DNA from: Auanema rhodensis
Taxonomy: Eukaryota > Nematoda > Chromadorea > Rhabditida > Rhabditidae
Length of the DNA stretch: 64,000 bases
Direction of reading: 5' to 3'
Assembly: GCA_964057225.1 (NCBI GenBank)
Contig: OZ059897.1
Span: forward strand, 7,688,001 to 7,752,000
Below, in pieces: positions 11,058 to 22,590 of this stretch. The notes beneath the pieces were generated by a model, which was given only the letters and a program-made list of their open reading frames with translations, searched no databases and had not been told where the DNA came from. The position numbers and the translations under genes were made by a program. How positions within the stretch are numbered: the stretch's first letter is position 1; the number at the start of each line of letters is the position of its first letter.

Positions 11058-11245
11058 TACATATTCTTGTTATTTCATAAAAATAATAAAGTACGTCCTC
11101 AAAGAATAGTTAATTTACTATTAAATTTAATTCAAGAATGCTGTCAATTTTAAACGAAAATTCAAGATTCTGGAATAAATAAAAGTTCAAACTAGGTAAG
11201 AAAATTAAGTTTTACATGTTCGGGATAGTTAGAATGTAAAAAATT

Positions 11246-11318
11246 AGCCCCGTAGGGGGCTCGAACCCCTGACCGTTAGATTAAAAGTCTAACGCTCTAC
11301 CAGCTGAGCTAACGAGGC
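11246..11318 (-). tRNA. tRNA-Lys(UUU)
   Basis: Consensus copy. Confidence 0.97.
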
Positions 11319-11506
11319 TACATATTCTTGTTATTTCATAAAAATAATAAAGTACGTCCTCAAAGAATAGTTAATTTACTATTAAATTTAATTCAAGAAT
11401 GCTGTCAATTTTTAACGAAAATTCAAGATTCTGGAATAAATAAAAGTTCAAACTAGGTAAGAAAATTAAGTTTTACATGTTCGGGATAGTTAGAATGTAA
11501 AAAATT

Positions 11507-11579
11507 AGCCCCGTAGGGGGCTCGAACCCCTGACCGTTAGATTAAAAGTCTAACGCTCTACCAGCTGAGCTAACGAGGC
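11507..11579 (-). tRNA. tRNA-Lys(UUU)
   Basis: Consensus copy. Confidence 0.97.
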
Positions 11580-11767
11580 TACATATTCTTGTTATTTCAT
11601 AAAAATAATAAAGTACGTCCTCAAAGAATAGTTAATTTACTATTAAATTTAATTCAAAAATGCTGTCAATTTTAAACGAAAATTCAAGATTCTGGAATAA
11701 ATAAAAGTTCAAACTAGGTAAGAAAATTAAGTTTTACATGTTCGGGATAGTTAGAATGTAAAAAATT

Positions 11768-11840
11768 AGCCCCGTAGGGGGCTCGAACCCCTGACCGTTA
11801 GATTAAAAGTCTAACGCTCTACCAGCTGAGCTAACGAGGC
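11768..11840 (-). tRNA. tRNA-Lys(UUU)
   Basis: Consensus copy. Confidence 0.97.
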
Positions 11841-12028
11841 TACATATTCTTGTTATTTCATAAAAATAATAAAGTACGTCCTCAAAGAATAGTTAATTTA
11901 CTATTAAATTTAATTCAAGAATGCTGTCAATTTTAAACGAAAATTCAAGATTCTGGAATAAATAAAAGTTCAAACTAGGTAAGAAAATTAAGTTTTACAT
12001 GTTCGGGATAGTTAGAATGTAAAAAATT

Positions 12029-12101
12029 AGCCCCGTAGGGGGCTCGAACCCCTGACCGTTAGATTAAAAGTCTAACGCTCTACCAGCTGAGCTAACGAGG
12101 C
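12029..12101 (-). tRNA. tRNA-Lys(UUU)
   Basis: Consensus copy. Confidence 0.97.
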
Positions 12102-12289
12102 TACATATTCTTGTTATTTCATAAAAATAATAAAGTACGTCCTCAAAGAATAGTTAATTTACTATTAAATTTAATTCAAGAATGCTGTCAATTTTAAACG
12201 AAAATTCAAGATTCTGGAATAAATAAAAGTTCAAACTAGGTAAGAAAATTAAGTTTTACATGTTCGGGATAGTTAGAATGTAAAAAATT

Positions 12290-12362
12290 AGCCCCGTAGG
12301 GGGCTCGAACCCCTGACCGTTAGATTAAAAGTCTAACGCTCTACCAGCTGAGCTAACGAGGC
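12290..12362 (-). tRNA. tRNA-Lys(UUU)
   Basis: Consensus copy. Confidence 0.97.
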
Positions 12363-12550
12363 TACATATTCTTGTTATTTCATAAAAATAATAAAGTACG
12401 TCCTCAAAGAATAGTTAATTTACTATTAAATTTAATTCAAAAATGCTGTCAATTTTAAACGAAAATTCAAGATTCTGGAATAAATAAAAGTTCAAACTAG
12501 GTAAGAAAATTAAGTTTTACATGTTCGGGATAGTTAGAATGTAAAAAATT

Positions 12551-12623
12551 AGCCCCGTAGGGGGCTCGAACCCCTGACCGTTAGATTAAAAGTCTAACGC
12601 TCTACCAGCTGAGCTAACGAGGC
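12551..12623 (-). tRNA. tRNA-Lys(UUU)
   Basis: Consensus copy. Confidence 0.97.
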
Positions 12624-12811
12624 TACATATTCTTGTTATTTCATAAAAATAATAAAGTACGTCCTCAAAGAATAGTTAATTTACTATTAAATTTAATTCA
12701 AGAATGCTGTCAATTTTAAACGAAAATTCAAGATTCTGGAATAAATAAAAGTTCAAACTAGGTAAGAAAATTAAGTTTTACATGTTCGGGATAGTTAGAA
12801 TGTAAAAAATT

Positions 12812-12884
12812 AGCCCCGTAGGGGGCTCGAACCCCTGACCGTTAGATTAAAAGTCTAACGCTCTACCAGCTGAGCTAACGAGGC
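12812..12884 (-). tRNA. tRNA-Lys(UUU)
   Basis: Consensus copy. Confidence 0.97.
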
Positions 12885-13072
12885 TACATATTCTTGTTAT
12901 TTCATAAAAATAATAAAGTACGTCCTCAAAGAATAGTTAATTTACTATTAAATTTAATTCAAGAATGCTGTCAATTTTAAACGAAAATTCAAGATTCTGG
13001 AATAAATAAAAGTTCAAACTAGGTAAGAAAATTAAGTTTTACATGTTCGGGATAGTTAGAATGTAAAAAATT

Positions 13073-13145
13073 AGCCCCGTAGGGGGCTCGAACCCCTGAC
13101 CGTTAGATTAAAAGTCTAACGCTCTACCAGCTGAGCTAACGAGGC
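13073..13145 (-). tRNA. tRNA-Lys(UUU)
   Basis: Consensus tRNA; class B 5' flank. Confidence 0.97.
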
Positions 13146-13333
13146 TACATATCGGCACCATTTCATAAAAATAATAAAGTACGTCCTCAAAGAATAGTTA
13201 ATTTACTATTAAATTTAATTCAAAAATGCTGTCAAGTTTAAACGAAAATTCAAGATTCTGGAATAAATAAAAGTTCAAACTAGGTAAGAAAATTAAGTTT
13301 TACATGTTCGGGATAGTTAGAATGTAAAAAATT

Positions 13334-13406
13334 AGCCCCGTAGGGGGCTCGAACCCCTGACCGTTAGATTAAAAGTCTAACGATCTACCAGCTGAGCTAA
13401 CGAGGC
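13334..13406 (-). tRNA. tRNA-Lys(UUU), D-stem variant
   Basis: G24T breaks the C11-G24 D-stem pair; class B 5' flank. Confidence 0.9.
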
Positions 13407-13594
13407 TACATATCGGCACCATTTCATAAAAATAATAAAGTACGTCCTCAAAGAATAGTTAATTTACTATTAAATTTAATTCAAAAATGCTGTCAAGTTT
13501 AAACGAAAATTCAAGATTCTGGAATAAATAAAAGTTCAAACTAGGTAAGAAAATTAAGTTTTACATGTTCGGGATAGTTAGAATGTAAAAAATT

Positions 13595-13667
13595 AGCCCC
13601 GTAGGGGGCTCGAACCCCTGACCGTTAGATTAAAAGTCTAACGCTCTACCAGCTGAGCTAACGAGGC
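13595..13667 (-). tRNA. tRNA-Lys(UUU)
   Basis: Consensus copy. Confidence 0.97.
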
Positions 13668-13855
13668 TACATATTCTTGTTATTTCATAAAAATAATAAA
13701 GTACGTCCTCAAAGAATAGTTAATTTACTATTAAATTTAATTCAAGAATGCTGTCAATTTTTAACGAAAATTCAAGATTCTGGAATAAATAAAAGTTCAA
13801 ACTAGGTAAGAAAATTAAGTTTTACATGTTCGGGATAGTTAGAATGTAAAAAATT

Positions 13856-13928
13856 AGCCCCGTAGGGGGCTCGAACCCCTGACCGTTAGATTAAAAGTCT
13901 AACGCTCTACCAGCTGAGCTAACGAGGC
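13856..13928 (-). tRNA. tRNA-Lys(UUU)
   Basis: Consensus copy. Confidence 0.97.
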
Positions 13929-14116
13929 TACATATTCTTGTTATTTCATAAAAATAATAAAGTACGTCCTCAAAGAATAGTTAATTTACTATTAAATTTA
14001 ATTCAAAAATGCTGTCAAGTTTAAACGAAAATTCAAGATTCTGGAATAAATAAAAGTTCAAACTAGGTAAGAAAATTAAGTTTTACATGTTCGGGATAGT
14101 TAGAATGTAAAAAATT

Positions 14117-14189
14117 AGCCCCGTAGGGGGCTCGAACCCCTGACCGTTAGATTAAAAGTCTAACGCTCTACCAGCTGAGCTAACGAGGC
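14117..14189 (-). tRNA. tRNA-Lys(UUU)
   Basis: Consensus tRNA; class B 5' flank. Confidence 0.97.
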
Positions 14190-14377
14190 TACATATCGGC
14201 ACCATTTCATAAAAATAATAAAGTACGTCCTCAAAGAATAGTTAATTTACTATTAAATTTAATTCAAAAATGCTGTCAAGTTTAAACGAAAATTCAAGAT
14301 TCTGGAATAAATAAAAGTTCAAACTAGGTAAGAAAATTAAGTTTTACATGTTCGGGATAGTTAGAATGTAAAAAATT

Positions 14378-14450
14378 AGCCCCGTAGGGGGCTCGAACCC
14401 CTGACCGTTAGATTAAAAGTCTAACGCTCTACCAGCTGAGCTAACGAGGC
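14378..14450 (-). tRNA. tRNA-Lys(UUU)
   Basis: Consensus copy. Confidence 0.97.
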
Positions 14451-14638
14451 TACATATTCTTGTTATTTCATAAAAATAATAAAGTACGTCCTCAAAGAAT
14501 AGTTAATTTACTATTAAATTTAATTCAAGAATGCTGTCAATTTTTAACGAAAATTCAAGATTCTGGAATAAATAAAAGTTCAAACTAGGTAAGAAAATTA
14601 AGTTTTACATGTTCGGGATAGTTAGAATGTAAAAAATT

Positions 14639-14711
14639 AGCCCCGTAGGGGGCTCGAACCCCTGACCGTTAGATTAAAAGTCTAACGCTCTACCAGCTGA
14701 GCTAACGAGGC
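14639..14711 (-). tRNA. tRNA-Lys(UUU)
   Basis: Consensus copy. Confidence 0.97.
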
Positions 14712-14899
14712 TACATATTCTTGTTATTTCATAAAAATAATAAAGTACGTCCTCAAAGAATAGTTAATTTACTATTAAATTTAATTCAAGAATGCTGTCA
14801 ATTTTTAACGAAAATTCAAGATTCTGGAATAAATAAAAGTTCAAACTAGGTAAGAAAATTAAGTTTTACATGTTCGGGATAGTTAGAATGTAAAAAATT

Positions 14900-14971
14900 A
14901 GCCCGTAGGGGGCTCGAACCCCTGACCGTTAGATTAAAAGTCTAACGCTCTACCAGCTGAGCTAACGAGGC
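14900..14971 (-). tRNA. tRNA-Lys(UUU), one-base deletion
   Basis: 72 nt: one G of the 3' acceptor GGGG run is missing, so the acceptor stem cannot form seven pairs. Probable pseudogene or sequencing error. Confidence 0.8.
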
Positions 14972-15159
14972 TACATATTCTTGTTATTTCATAAAAATAA
15001 TAAAGTACGTCCTCAAAGAATAGTTAATTTACTATTAAATTTAATTCAAGAATGCTGTCAATTTTAAACGAAAATTCAAGATTCTGGAATAAATAAAAGT
15101 TCAAACTAGGTAAGAAAATTAAGTTTTACATGTTCGGGATAGATAGAATGTAAAAAATT

Positions 15160-15232
15160 AGCCCCGTAGGGGGCTCGAACCCCTGACCGTTAGATTAAAA
15201 GTCTAACGCTCTACCAGCTGAGCTAACGAGGC
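15160..15232 (-). tRNA. tRNA-Lys(UUU)
   Basis: Consensus copy. Confidence 0.97.
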
Positions 15233-15420
15233 TACATATTCTTGTTATTTCATAAAAATAATAAAGTACGTCCTCAAAGAATAGTTAATTTACTATTAAA
15301 TTTAATTCAAGAATGCTGTCAATTTTAAACGAAAATTCAAGATTCTGGAATAAATAAAAGTTCAAACTAGGTAAGAAAATTAAGTTTTACATGTTCGGGA
15401 TAGTTAGAATGTAAAAAATT

Positions 15421-15493
15421 AGCCCCGTAGGGGGCTCGAACCCCTGACCGTTAGATTAAAAGTCTAACGCTCTACCAGCTGAGCTAACGAGGC
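15421..15493 (-). tRNA. tRNA-Lys(UUU)
   Basis: Consensus copy. Confidence 0.97.
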
Positions 15494-15681
15494 TACATAT
15501 TCTTGTTATTTCATAAAAATAATAAAGTACGTCCTCAAAGAATAGTTAATTTACTATTAAATTTAATTCAAGAATGCTGTCAATTTTTAACGAAAATTCA
15601 AGATTCTGGAATAAATAAAAGTTCAAACTAGGTAAGAAAATTAAGTTTTACATGTTCGGGATAGTTAGAATGTAAAAAATT

Positions 15682-15754
15682 AGCCCCGTAGGGGGCTCGA
15701 ACCCCTGACCGTTAGATTAAAAGTCTAACGCTCTACCAGCTGAGCTAACGAGGC
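15682..15754 (-). tRNA. tRNA-Lys(UUU)
   Basis: Consensus copy. Confidence 0.97.
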
Positions 15755-15942
15755 TACATATTCTTGTTATTTCATAAAAATAATAAAGTACGTCCTCAAA
15801 GAATAGTTAATTTACTATTAAATTTAATTCAAGAATGCTGTCAATTTTAAACGAAAATTCAAGATTCTGGAATAAATAAAAGTTCAAACTAGGTAAGAAA
15901 ATTAAGTTTTACATGTTCGGGATAGTTAGAATGTAAAAAATT

Positions 15943-16015
15943 AGCCCCGTAGGGGGCTCGAACCCCTGACCGTTAGATTAAAAGTCTAACGCTCTACCAG
16001 CTGAGCTAACGAGGC
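15943..16015 (-). tRNA. tRNA-Lys(UUU)
   Basis: Consensus tRNA; class B 5' flank. Confidence 0.97.
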
Positions 16016-16203
16016 TACATATCGGCACCATTTCATAAAAATAATAAAGTACGTCCTCAAAGAATAGTTAATTTACTATTAAATTTAATTCAAAAATGCT
16101 GTCAAGTTTAAACGAAAATTCAAGATTCTGGAATAAATAAAAGTTCAAACTAGGTAAGAAAATTAAGTTTTACATGTTCGGGATAGTTAGAATGTAAAAA
16201 ATT

Positions 16204-16276
16204 AGCCCCGTAGGGGGCTCCAACCCCTGACCGTTAGATTAAAAGTCTAACGCTCTACCAGCTGAGCTAACGAGGC
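16204..16276 (-). tRNA. tRNA-Lys(UUU), T-loop C56G variant
   Basis: C56G without G45A, so it is either independent of, or a recombinant of, the left-end C56G class. Confidence 0.75.
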
Positions 16277-16464
16277 TACATATTCTTGTTATTTCATAAA
16301 AATAATAAAGTACGTCCTCAACGAATAGTTAATTTACTATTAAATTTAATTCAAGAATGCTGTCAATTTTAAACGAAAATTCAAGATTCTGGAATAAATA
16401 AAAGTTCAAACTAGGTAAGAAAATTAAGTTTTACATGTTCGGGATAGTTAGAATGTAAAAAATT

Positions 16465-16537
16465 AGCCCCGTAGGGGGCTCGAACCCCTGACCGTTAGAT
16501 TAAAAGTCTAACGCTCTACCAGCTGAGCTAACGAGGC
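16465..16537 (-). tRNA. tRNA-Lys(UUU)
   Basis: Consensus copy. Confidence 0.97.
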
Positions 16538-16725
16538 TACATATTCTTGTTATTTCATAAAAAAAATGAAGTACGTCCTCAAAGAATAGTTAATTTACTA
16601 TTAAATTTAATTCAAGAATGCTGTCAAGTTTAAACGAAAATTCAAGATTCTGGAATAAATAAAAGTTCAAACTAGGTAAGAAAATTAAGTTTTACATGTT
16701 CGGGATAGTTAGAATGTAAAAAATT

Positions 16726-16798
16726 AGCCCCGTAGGGGGCTCGAACCCCTGACCGTTAGATTAAAAGTCTAACGCTCTACCAGCTGAGCTAACGAGGC
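16726..16798 (-). tRNA. tRNA-Lys(UUU)
   Basis: Consensus copy. Confidence 0.97.
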
Positions 16799-16986
16799 TA
16801 CATATTCTTGTTATTTCATAAAAATAATAAAGTACGTCCTCAAAGAATAGTTAATTTACTATTAAATTTAATTCAAGAATGCTGTCAATTTTTAACGAAA
16901 ATTCAAGATTCTGGAATAAATAAAAGTTCAAACTAGGTAAGAAAATTAAGTTTTACATGTTCGGGATAGTTAGAATGTAAAAAATT

Positions 16987-17059
16987 AGCCCCGTAGGGGG
17001 CTCGAACCCCTGACCGTTAGATTAAAAGTCTAACGCTCTACCAGCTGAGCTAACGAGGC
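16987..17059 (-). tRNA. tRNA-Lys(UUU)
   Basis: Consensus copy. Confidence 0.97.
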
Positions 17060-17247
17060 TACATATTCTTGTTATTTCATAAAAATAATAAAGTACGTCC
17101 TCAAAGAATAGTTAATTTACTATTACATTTAATTCAAAAATGCTGTCAAGTTTAAACGAAAATTCAAGATTCTGGAATAAATAAAAGTTCAAACTAGGTA
17201 AGAAAATTAAGTTTTACATGTTCGGGATAGTTAGAATGTAAAAAATT

Positions 17248-17320
17248 AGCCCCGTAGGGGGCTCGAACCCCTGACCGTTAGATTAAAAGTCTAACGCTCT
17301 ACCAGCTGAGCTAACGAGGC
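17248..17320 (-). tRNA. tRNA-Lys(UUU)
   Basis: Consensus copy. Confidence 0.97.
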
Positions 17321-17508
17321 TACATATTTTTGTTATTTCATAAAAATAATAAAGTACGTCCTCAAAGAATAGTTAATTTACTATTAAATTTAATTCAAGA
17401 ATGCTGTCAAGTTTAAACGAAAATTCAAGATTCTGGAATAAATAAAAGTTCAAACTAGGTAAGAAAATTAAGTTTTACATGTTCGGGATAGTTAGAATGT
17501 AAAAAATT

Positions 17509-17581
17509 AGCCCCGTAGGGGGCTCGAACCCCTGACCGTTAGATTAAAAGTCTAACGCTCTACCAGCTGAGCTAACGAGGC
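17509..17581 (-). tRNA. tRNA-Lys(UUU)
   Basis: Consensus copy. Confidence 0.97.
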
Positions 17582-17769
17582 TACATATTCTTGTTATTTC
17601 ATAAGAATAATAAAGTACGTCCTCAAAGAATAGTTAATTTACTATTAAATTTAATTCAAGAATGCTGTCAAGTTTAAACGAAAATTCAAGATTCTGGAAT
17701 AAATAAAAGTTCAAACTAGGTAAGAAAATTAAGTTTTACATGTTCGGGATAGTTAGAATGTAAAAAATT

Positions 17770-17842
17770 AGCCCCGTAGGGGGCTCGAACCCCTGACCGT
17801 TAGATTAAAAGTCTAACGCTCTACCAGCTGAGCTAACGAGGC
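17770..17842 (-). tRNA. tRNA-Lys(UUU)
   Basis: Consensus copy. Confidence 0.97.
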
Positions 17843-18030
17843 TACATATTCTTGTTATTTCATAAAAATAATAAAGTACGTCCTCAACGAATAGTTAATT
17901 TACTATTAAATTTAATTCAAGAATGCTGTCAATTTTAAACGAAAATTCAAGATTCTGGAATAAATAAAAGTTCAAACTAGGTAAGAAAATTAAGTTTTAC
18001 ATGTTCGGGATAGTTAGAATGTAAAAAATT

Positions 18031-18103
18031 AGCCCCGTAGGGGGCTCGAACCCCTGACCGTTAGATTAAAAGTCTAACGCTCTACCAGCTGAGCTAACGA
18101 GGC
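18031..18103 (-). tRNA. tRNA-Lys(UUU)
   Basis: Consensus tRNA; class B 5' flank. Confidence 0.97.
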
Positions 18104-18291
18104 TACATATCGGCACCATTTCATAAAAATAATAAAGTACGTCCTCAAAGAATAGTTAATTTACTATTAAATTTAATTCAAAAATGCTGTCAAGTTTAAA
18201 CGAAAATTCAAGATTCTGGAATAAATAAAAGTTCAAACTAGGTAAGAAAATTAAGTTTTACATGTTCGGGATAGTTAGAATGTAAAAAATT

Positions 18292-18364
18292 AGCCCCGTA
18301 GGGGGCTCGAACCCCTGACCGTTAGATTAAAAGTCTAACGCTCTACCAGCTGAGCTAACGAGGC
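18292..18364 (-). tRNA. tRNA-Lys(UUU)
   Basis: Consensus copy. Confidence 0.97.
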
Positions 18365-18552
18365 TACATATTCTTGTTATTTCATAAAAATAATAAAGTA
18401 CGTCCTCAACGAATAGTTAATTTACTATTAAATTTAATTCAAGAATGCTGTCAATTTTAAACGAAAATTCAAGATTCTGGAATAAATAAAAGTTCAAACT
18501 AGGTAAGAAAATTAAGTTTTACATGTTCGGGATAGTTAGAATGTAAAAAATT

Positions 18553-18625
18553 AGCCCCGTAGGGGGCTCGAACCCCTGACCGTTAGATTAAAAGTCTAAC
18601 GCTCTACCAGCTGAGCTAACGAGGC
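18553..18625 (-). tRNA. tRNA-Lys(UUU)
   Basis: Consensus copy. Confidence 0.97.
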
Positions 18626-18813
18626 TACATATTCTTGTTATTTCATAAAAAAAATGAAGTACGTCCTCAAAGAATAGTTAATTTACTATTAAATTTAATT
18701 CAAGAATGCTGTCAAGTTTAAACGAAAATTCAAGATTCTGGAATAAATAAAAGTTCAAACTAGGTAAGAAAATTAAGTTTTACATGTTCGGGATAGTTAG
18801 AATGTAAAAAATT

Positions 18814-18886
18814 AGCCCCGTAGGGGGCTCGAACCCCTGACCGTTAGATTAAAAGTCTAACGCTCTACCAGCTGAGCTAACGAGGC
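18814..18886 (-). tRNA. tRNA-Lys(UUU)
   Basis: Consensus copy. Confidence 0.97.
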
Positions 18887-19074
18887 TACATATTCTTGTT
18901 ATTTCATAAAAATAATAAAGTACGTCCTCAACGAATAGTTAATTTACTATTAAATTTAATTCAAGAATGCTGTCAATTTTAAACGAAAATTCAAGATTCT
19001 GGAATAAATAAAAGTTCAAACTAGGTAAGAAAATTAAGTTTTACATGTTCGGGATAGTTAGAATGTAAAAAATT

Positions 19075-19147
19075 AGCCCCGTAGGGGGCTCGAACCCCTG
19101 ACCGTTAGATTAAAAGTCTAACGCTCTACCAGCTGAGCTAACGAGGC
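19075..19147 (-). tRNA. tRNA-Lys(UUU)
   Basis: Consensus copy. Confidence 0.97.
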
Positions 19148-19335
19148 TACATATTCTTGTTATTTCATAAAAAAAATGAAGTACGTCCTCAAAGAATAGT
19201 TAATTTACTATTAAATTTAATTCAAGAATGCTGTCAAGTTTAAACGAAAATTCAAGATTCTGGAATAAATAAAAGTTCAAACTAGGTAAGAAAATTAAGT
19301 TTTACATGTTCGGGATAGTTAGAATGTAAAAAATT

Positions 19336-19408
19336 AGCCCCGTAGGGGGCTCGAACCCCTGACCGTTAGATTAAAAGTCTAACGCTCTACCAGCTGAGCT
19401 AACGAGGC
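19336..19408 (-). tRNA. tRNA-Lys(UUU)
   Basis: Consensus copy. Confidence 0.97.
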
Positions 19409-19596
19409 TACATATTCTTGTTATTTCATAAAAATAATAAAGTACGTCCTCAAAGAATAGTTAATTTACTATTAAATTTAATTCAAGAATGCTGTCAATT
19501 TTTAACGAAAATTCAAGATTCTGGAATAAATAAAAGTTCAAACTAGGTAAGAAAATTAAGTTTTACATGTTCGGGATAGTTAGAATGTAAAAAATT

Positions 19597-19669
19597 AGCC
19601 CCGTAGGGGGCTCGAACCCCTGACCGTTAGATTAAAAGTCTAACGCTCTACCAGCTGAGCTAACGAGGC
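19597..19669 (-). tRNA. tRNA-Lys(UUU)
   Basis: Consensus copy. Confidence 0.97.
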
Positions 19670-19857
19670 TACATATTCTTGTTATTTCATAAAAATAATA
19701 AAGTACGTCCTCAAAGAATAGTTAATTTACTATTACATTTAATTCAAAAATGCTGTCAAGTTTAAACGAAAATTCAAGATTCTGGAATGAATAAAAGTTC
19801 AAACTAGGTAAGAAAATTAAGTTTTACATGTTCGGGATAGTTAGAATGTAAAAAATT

Positions 19858-19930
19858 AGCCCCGTAGGGGGCTCGAACCCCTGACCGTTAGATTAAAAGT
19901 CTAACGCTCTACCAGCTGAGCTAACGAGGC
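19858..19930 (-). tRNA. tRNA-Lys(UUU)
   Basis: Consensus copy. Confidence 0.97.
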
Positions 19931-20118
19931 TACATATTTTTGTTATTTCATAAAAATAATAAAGTACGTCCTCAAAGAATAGTTAATTTACTATTAAATT
20001 TAATTCAAGAATGCTGTCAAGTTTAAACGAAAATTCAAGATTCTGGAATAAATAAAAGTTCAAACTAGGTAAGAAAATTAAGTTTTACATGTTCGGGATA
20101 GTTAGAATGTAAAAAATT

Positions 20119-20191
20119 AGCCCCGTAGGGGGCTCGAACCCCTGACCGTTAGATTAAAAGTCTAACGCTCTACCAGCTGAGCTAACGAGGC
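20119..20191 (-). tRNA. tRNA-Lys(UUU)
   Basis: Consensus copy. Confidence 0.97.
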
Positions 20192-20379
20192 TACATATTC
20201 TTGTTATTTCATAAGAATAATAAAGTACGTCCTCAAAGAATAGTTAATTTACTATTAAATTTAATTCAAGAATGCTGTCAATTTTTAACGAAAATTCAAG
20301 ATTCTGGAATAAATAAAAGTTCAAACTAGGTAAGAAAATTAAGTTTTACATGTTCGGGATAGTTAGAATGTAAAAAATT

Positions 20380-20452
20380 AGCCCCGTAGGGGGCTCGAAC
20401 CCCTGACCGTTAGATTAAAAGTCTAACGCTCTACCAGCTGAGCTAACGAGGC
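20380..20452 (-). tRNA. tRNA-Lys(UUU)
   Basis: Consensus copy. Confidence 0.97.
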
Positions 20453-20640
20453 TACATATTCTTGTTATTTCATAAAAATAATAAAGTACGTCCTCAAAGA
20501 ATAGTTAATTTACTATTAAATTTAATTCAAGAATGCTGTCAAGTTTAAACGAAAATTCAAGATTCTGGAATAAATAAAAGTTCAAACTAGGTAAGAAAAT
20601 TAAGTTTTACATGTTCGGGATAGTTAGAATGTAAAAAATT

Positions 20641-20713
20641 AGCCCCGTAGGGGGCTCGAACCCCTGACCGTTAGATTAAAAGTCTAACGCTCTACCAGCT
20701 GAGCTAACGAGGC
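20641..20713 (-). tRNA. tRNA-Lys(UUU)
   Basis: Consensus copy. Confidence 0.97.
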
Positions 20714-20901
20714 TACATATTCTTGTTATTTCATAAAAATAATAAAGTACGTCCTCAAAGAATAGTTAATTTACTATTAAATTTAATTCAAGAATGCTGT
20801 CAATTTTAAACGAAAATTCAAGATTCTGGAATAAATAAAAGTTCAAACTAGGTAAGAAAATTAAGTTTTACATGTTCGGGATAGTTAGAATGTACAAAAT
20901 T

Positions 20902-20974
20902 AGCCCCGTAGGGGGCTCGAACCCCTGACCGTTAGATTAAAAGTCTAACGCTCTACCAGCTGAGCTAACGAGGC
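20902..20974 (-). tRNA. tRNA-Lys(UUU)
   Basis: Consensus tRNA; the terminator is shortened to T4 by a T to G change. Confidence 0.96.
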
Positions 20975-21162
20975 TACATATTCTTGTTATTTCATAAAAA
21001 TAATAAAGTACGTCCTCAAAGAATAGTTAATTTACTATTAAATTTAATTCAAGAATGCTGTCAAGTTTAAACAAAAATTCAAGATTCTGGAATAAATAAA
21101 AGTTCAAACTAGGTAAGAAAATTAAGTTTTACATGTTCGGGATAGTTAGAATGTAAAAAATT

Positions 21163-21235
21163 AGCCCCGTAGGGGGCTCGAACCCCTGACCGTTAGATTA
21201 AAAGTCTAACGCTCTACCAGCTGAGCTAACGAGGC
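21163..21235 (-). tRNA. tRNA-Lys(UUU)
   Basis: Consensus copy. Confidence 0.97.
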
Positions 21236-21423
21236 TACATATTCTTGTTATTTCATGAAAAAAATAAAGTACGTCCTCAAAGAATAGTTAATTTACTATT
21301 AAATTTAATTCAAAAATGCTGTCAAATTTAAACGAAAATTCAAGATTCTGGAATAAATAAAAGTTCAAACTAGGTAAGAAAATTAAGTTTTACATGTTCG
21401 GGATAGTTAGAATGTAAAAAATT

Positions 21424-21496
21424 AGCCCCGTAGGGGGCTCGAACCCCTGACCGTTAGATTAAAAGTCTAACGCTCTACCAGCTGAGCTAACGAGGC
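21424..21496 (-). tRNA. tRNA-Lys(UUU)
   Basis: Consensus copy. The 3.5-kb LTR element begins 116 bp upstream of its 5' end. Confidence 0.97.
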
Positions 21497-21612
21497 TACA
21501 TATTCTTGTTATTTCATAAAAATAATAAAGTACGTCCTCAAAGAATAGTTAATTTACTATTAAATTTAATTCAAGAATGCTGTCAAGTTTAAACAAAAAT
21601 TCAAGATTCTGG

Positions 21613-21950
21613 CGTTCCGTTATGCTCCTGCGTCGATAATATAAACCATTGTAGTTTATACTATGACGCGCATAGTATTCCTTGGTGTAGCGGTAAGGAA
21701 TAAAGAGCATAAGGTCAATCATAAGATAAAAGAGAGAAAGATTTATTAGCATGAAACTACAACAATAATATACAAAGATAAGTACAATAAGATAAATATA
21801 AGTATAAAGACTAAACTACAAGCCGTCCATGAGCTTGCTAAGAGGCGAACTCCCGACCAAGGGAACGAGGGAAGGCGGAGCCATTCCTCGGTCCTCTGGT
21901 CGTCTGGCTCTAACCCTTCAGCTACATATATGGGGAGTCCGAATGGAACG
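21613..21950 (-). repeat. LTR of element 1, left copy
   Basis: 338 bp, bounded by CGTTCCGTTATGC and CCGAATGGAACG. Confidence 0.9.
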
Positions 21951-22590
21951 TGCCCTTTTTCAAAGATTTTTCGCGTCCGCGCGATATAAAGTGTTTTTAG
22001 TGTATATGTAGCTGAGTTTTAGAGTCTACGAGTTTACAAATAAAATTAAAAGTTTTAAAATCTACATGTAGAAAGATATATAAATAATTTTAATAGGTTT
22101 CTTTATGGTATTAAGATAGAATTTGAATACAATAATAGGTTTTATGTTATTTTGTAACGGAGGATTAGAAAATAAATTTAGTCCTTGTAGTACTGTAATA
22201 AAAAAAAAATTCTTTGTTTCATGAATGTGTGATTTATGTGAGATAATAAGGAATTATTAAACATTTCCGTTACATGGTTACTCGTATCCTAATGATGATG
22301 GGGATAATTTTATTTAATAATTTACTCGTCTCCATATGTCTCTCTGAATGAATCCTTGAGTACTAATGGAGGCTACCACTCAGATGGGGTGTGGCTTAGG
22401 CGCCTGCCAATGTTCGTCTCTTCTTGGAGATACATATGGAGCTCAGTTTAGCGCAAAATATTATCTCTATCGGTCGTATAGGATTACGGTAGTCATTTAT
22501 TTTTATTATATTTTTGCTTATTCCTTGTTTTTAGTTGTTTACTCACTTAATCTCTCATCAAAAATTTTCTAATTCACCGTTACTTTCATT
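21951..22590. other. Element 1 interior, left part
   Basis: AT-rich and mostly noncoding. It begins with the minus-strand polypurine-like GAAAAAGGGCA at the LTR border. The open frames here are short and lack support. Confidence 0.5.

Larger units (their letters stand above)
16538..17640. repeat. Higher-order repeat block, copy 1 (copy 2 at 19148-20250)
   Basis: Four successive units carry private markers (AAAAAAATGAAGTAC, TATTACATTTAA, TACATATTTTTG, ATAAGAATAAT) that recur in the same order exactly 2610 bp on, i.e. ten units. Confidence 0.85.

Noticed and set aside
21549..21752. 67-codon minus frame, repeated at 24735-24956
   Set aside because: The similarity between the two is only the LTR sequence; the frames run into unrelated flanks.
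21829..22011. 60-codon open frame overlapping the left LTR of element 1
   Set aside because: Lies mostly inside the LTR, spans its border, and has no protein-like features.
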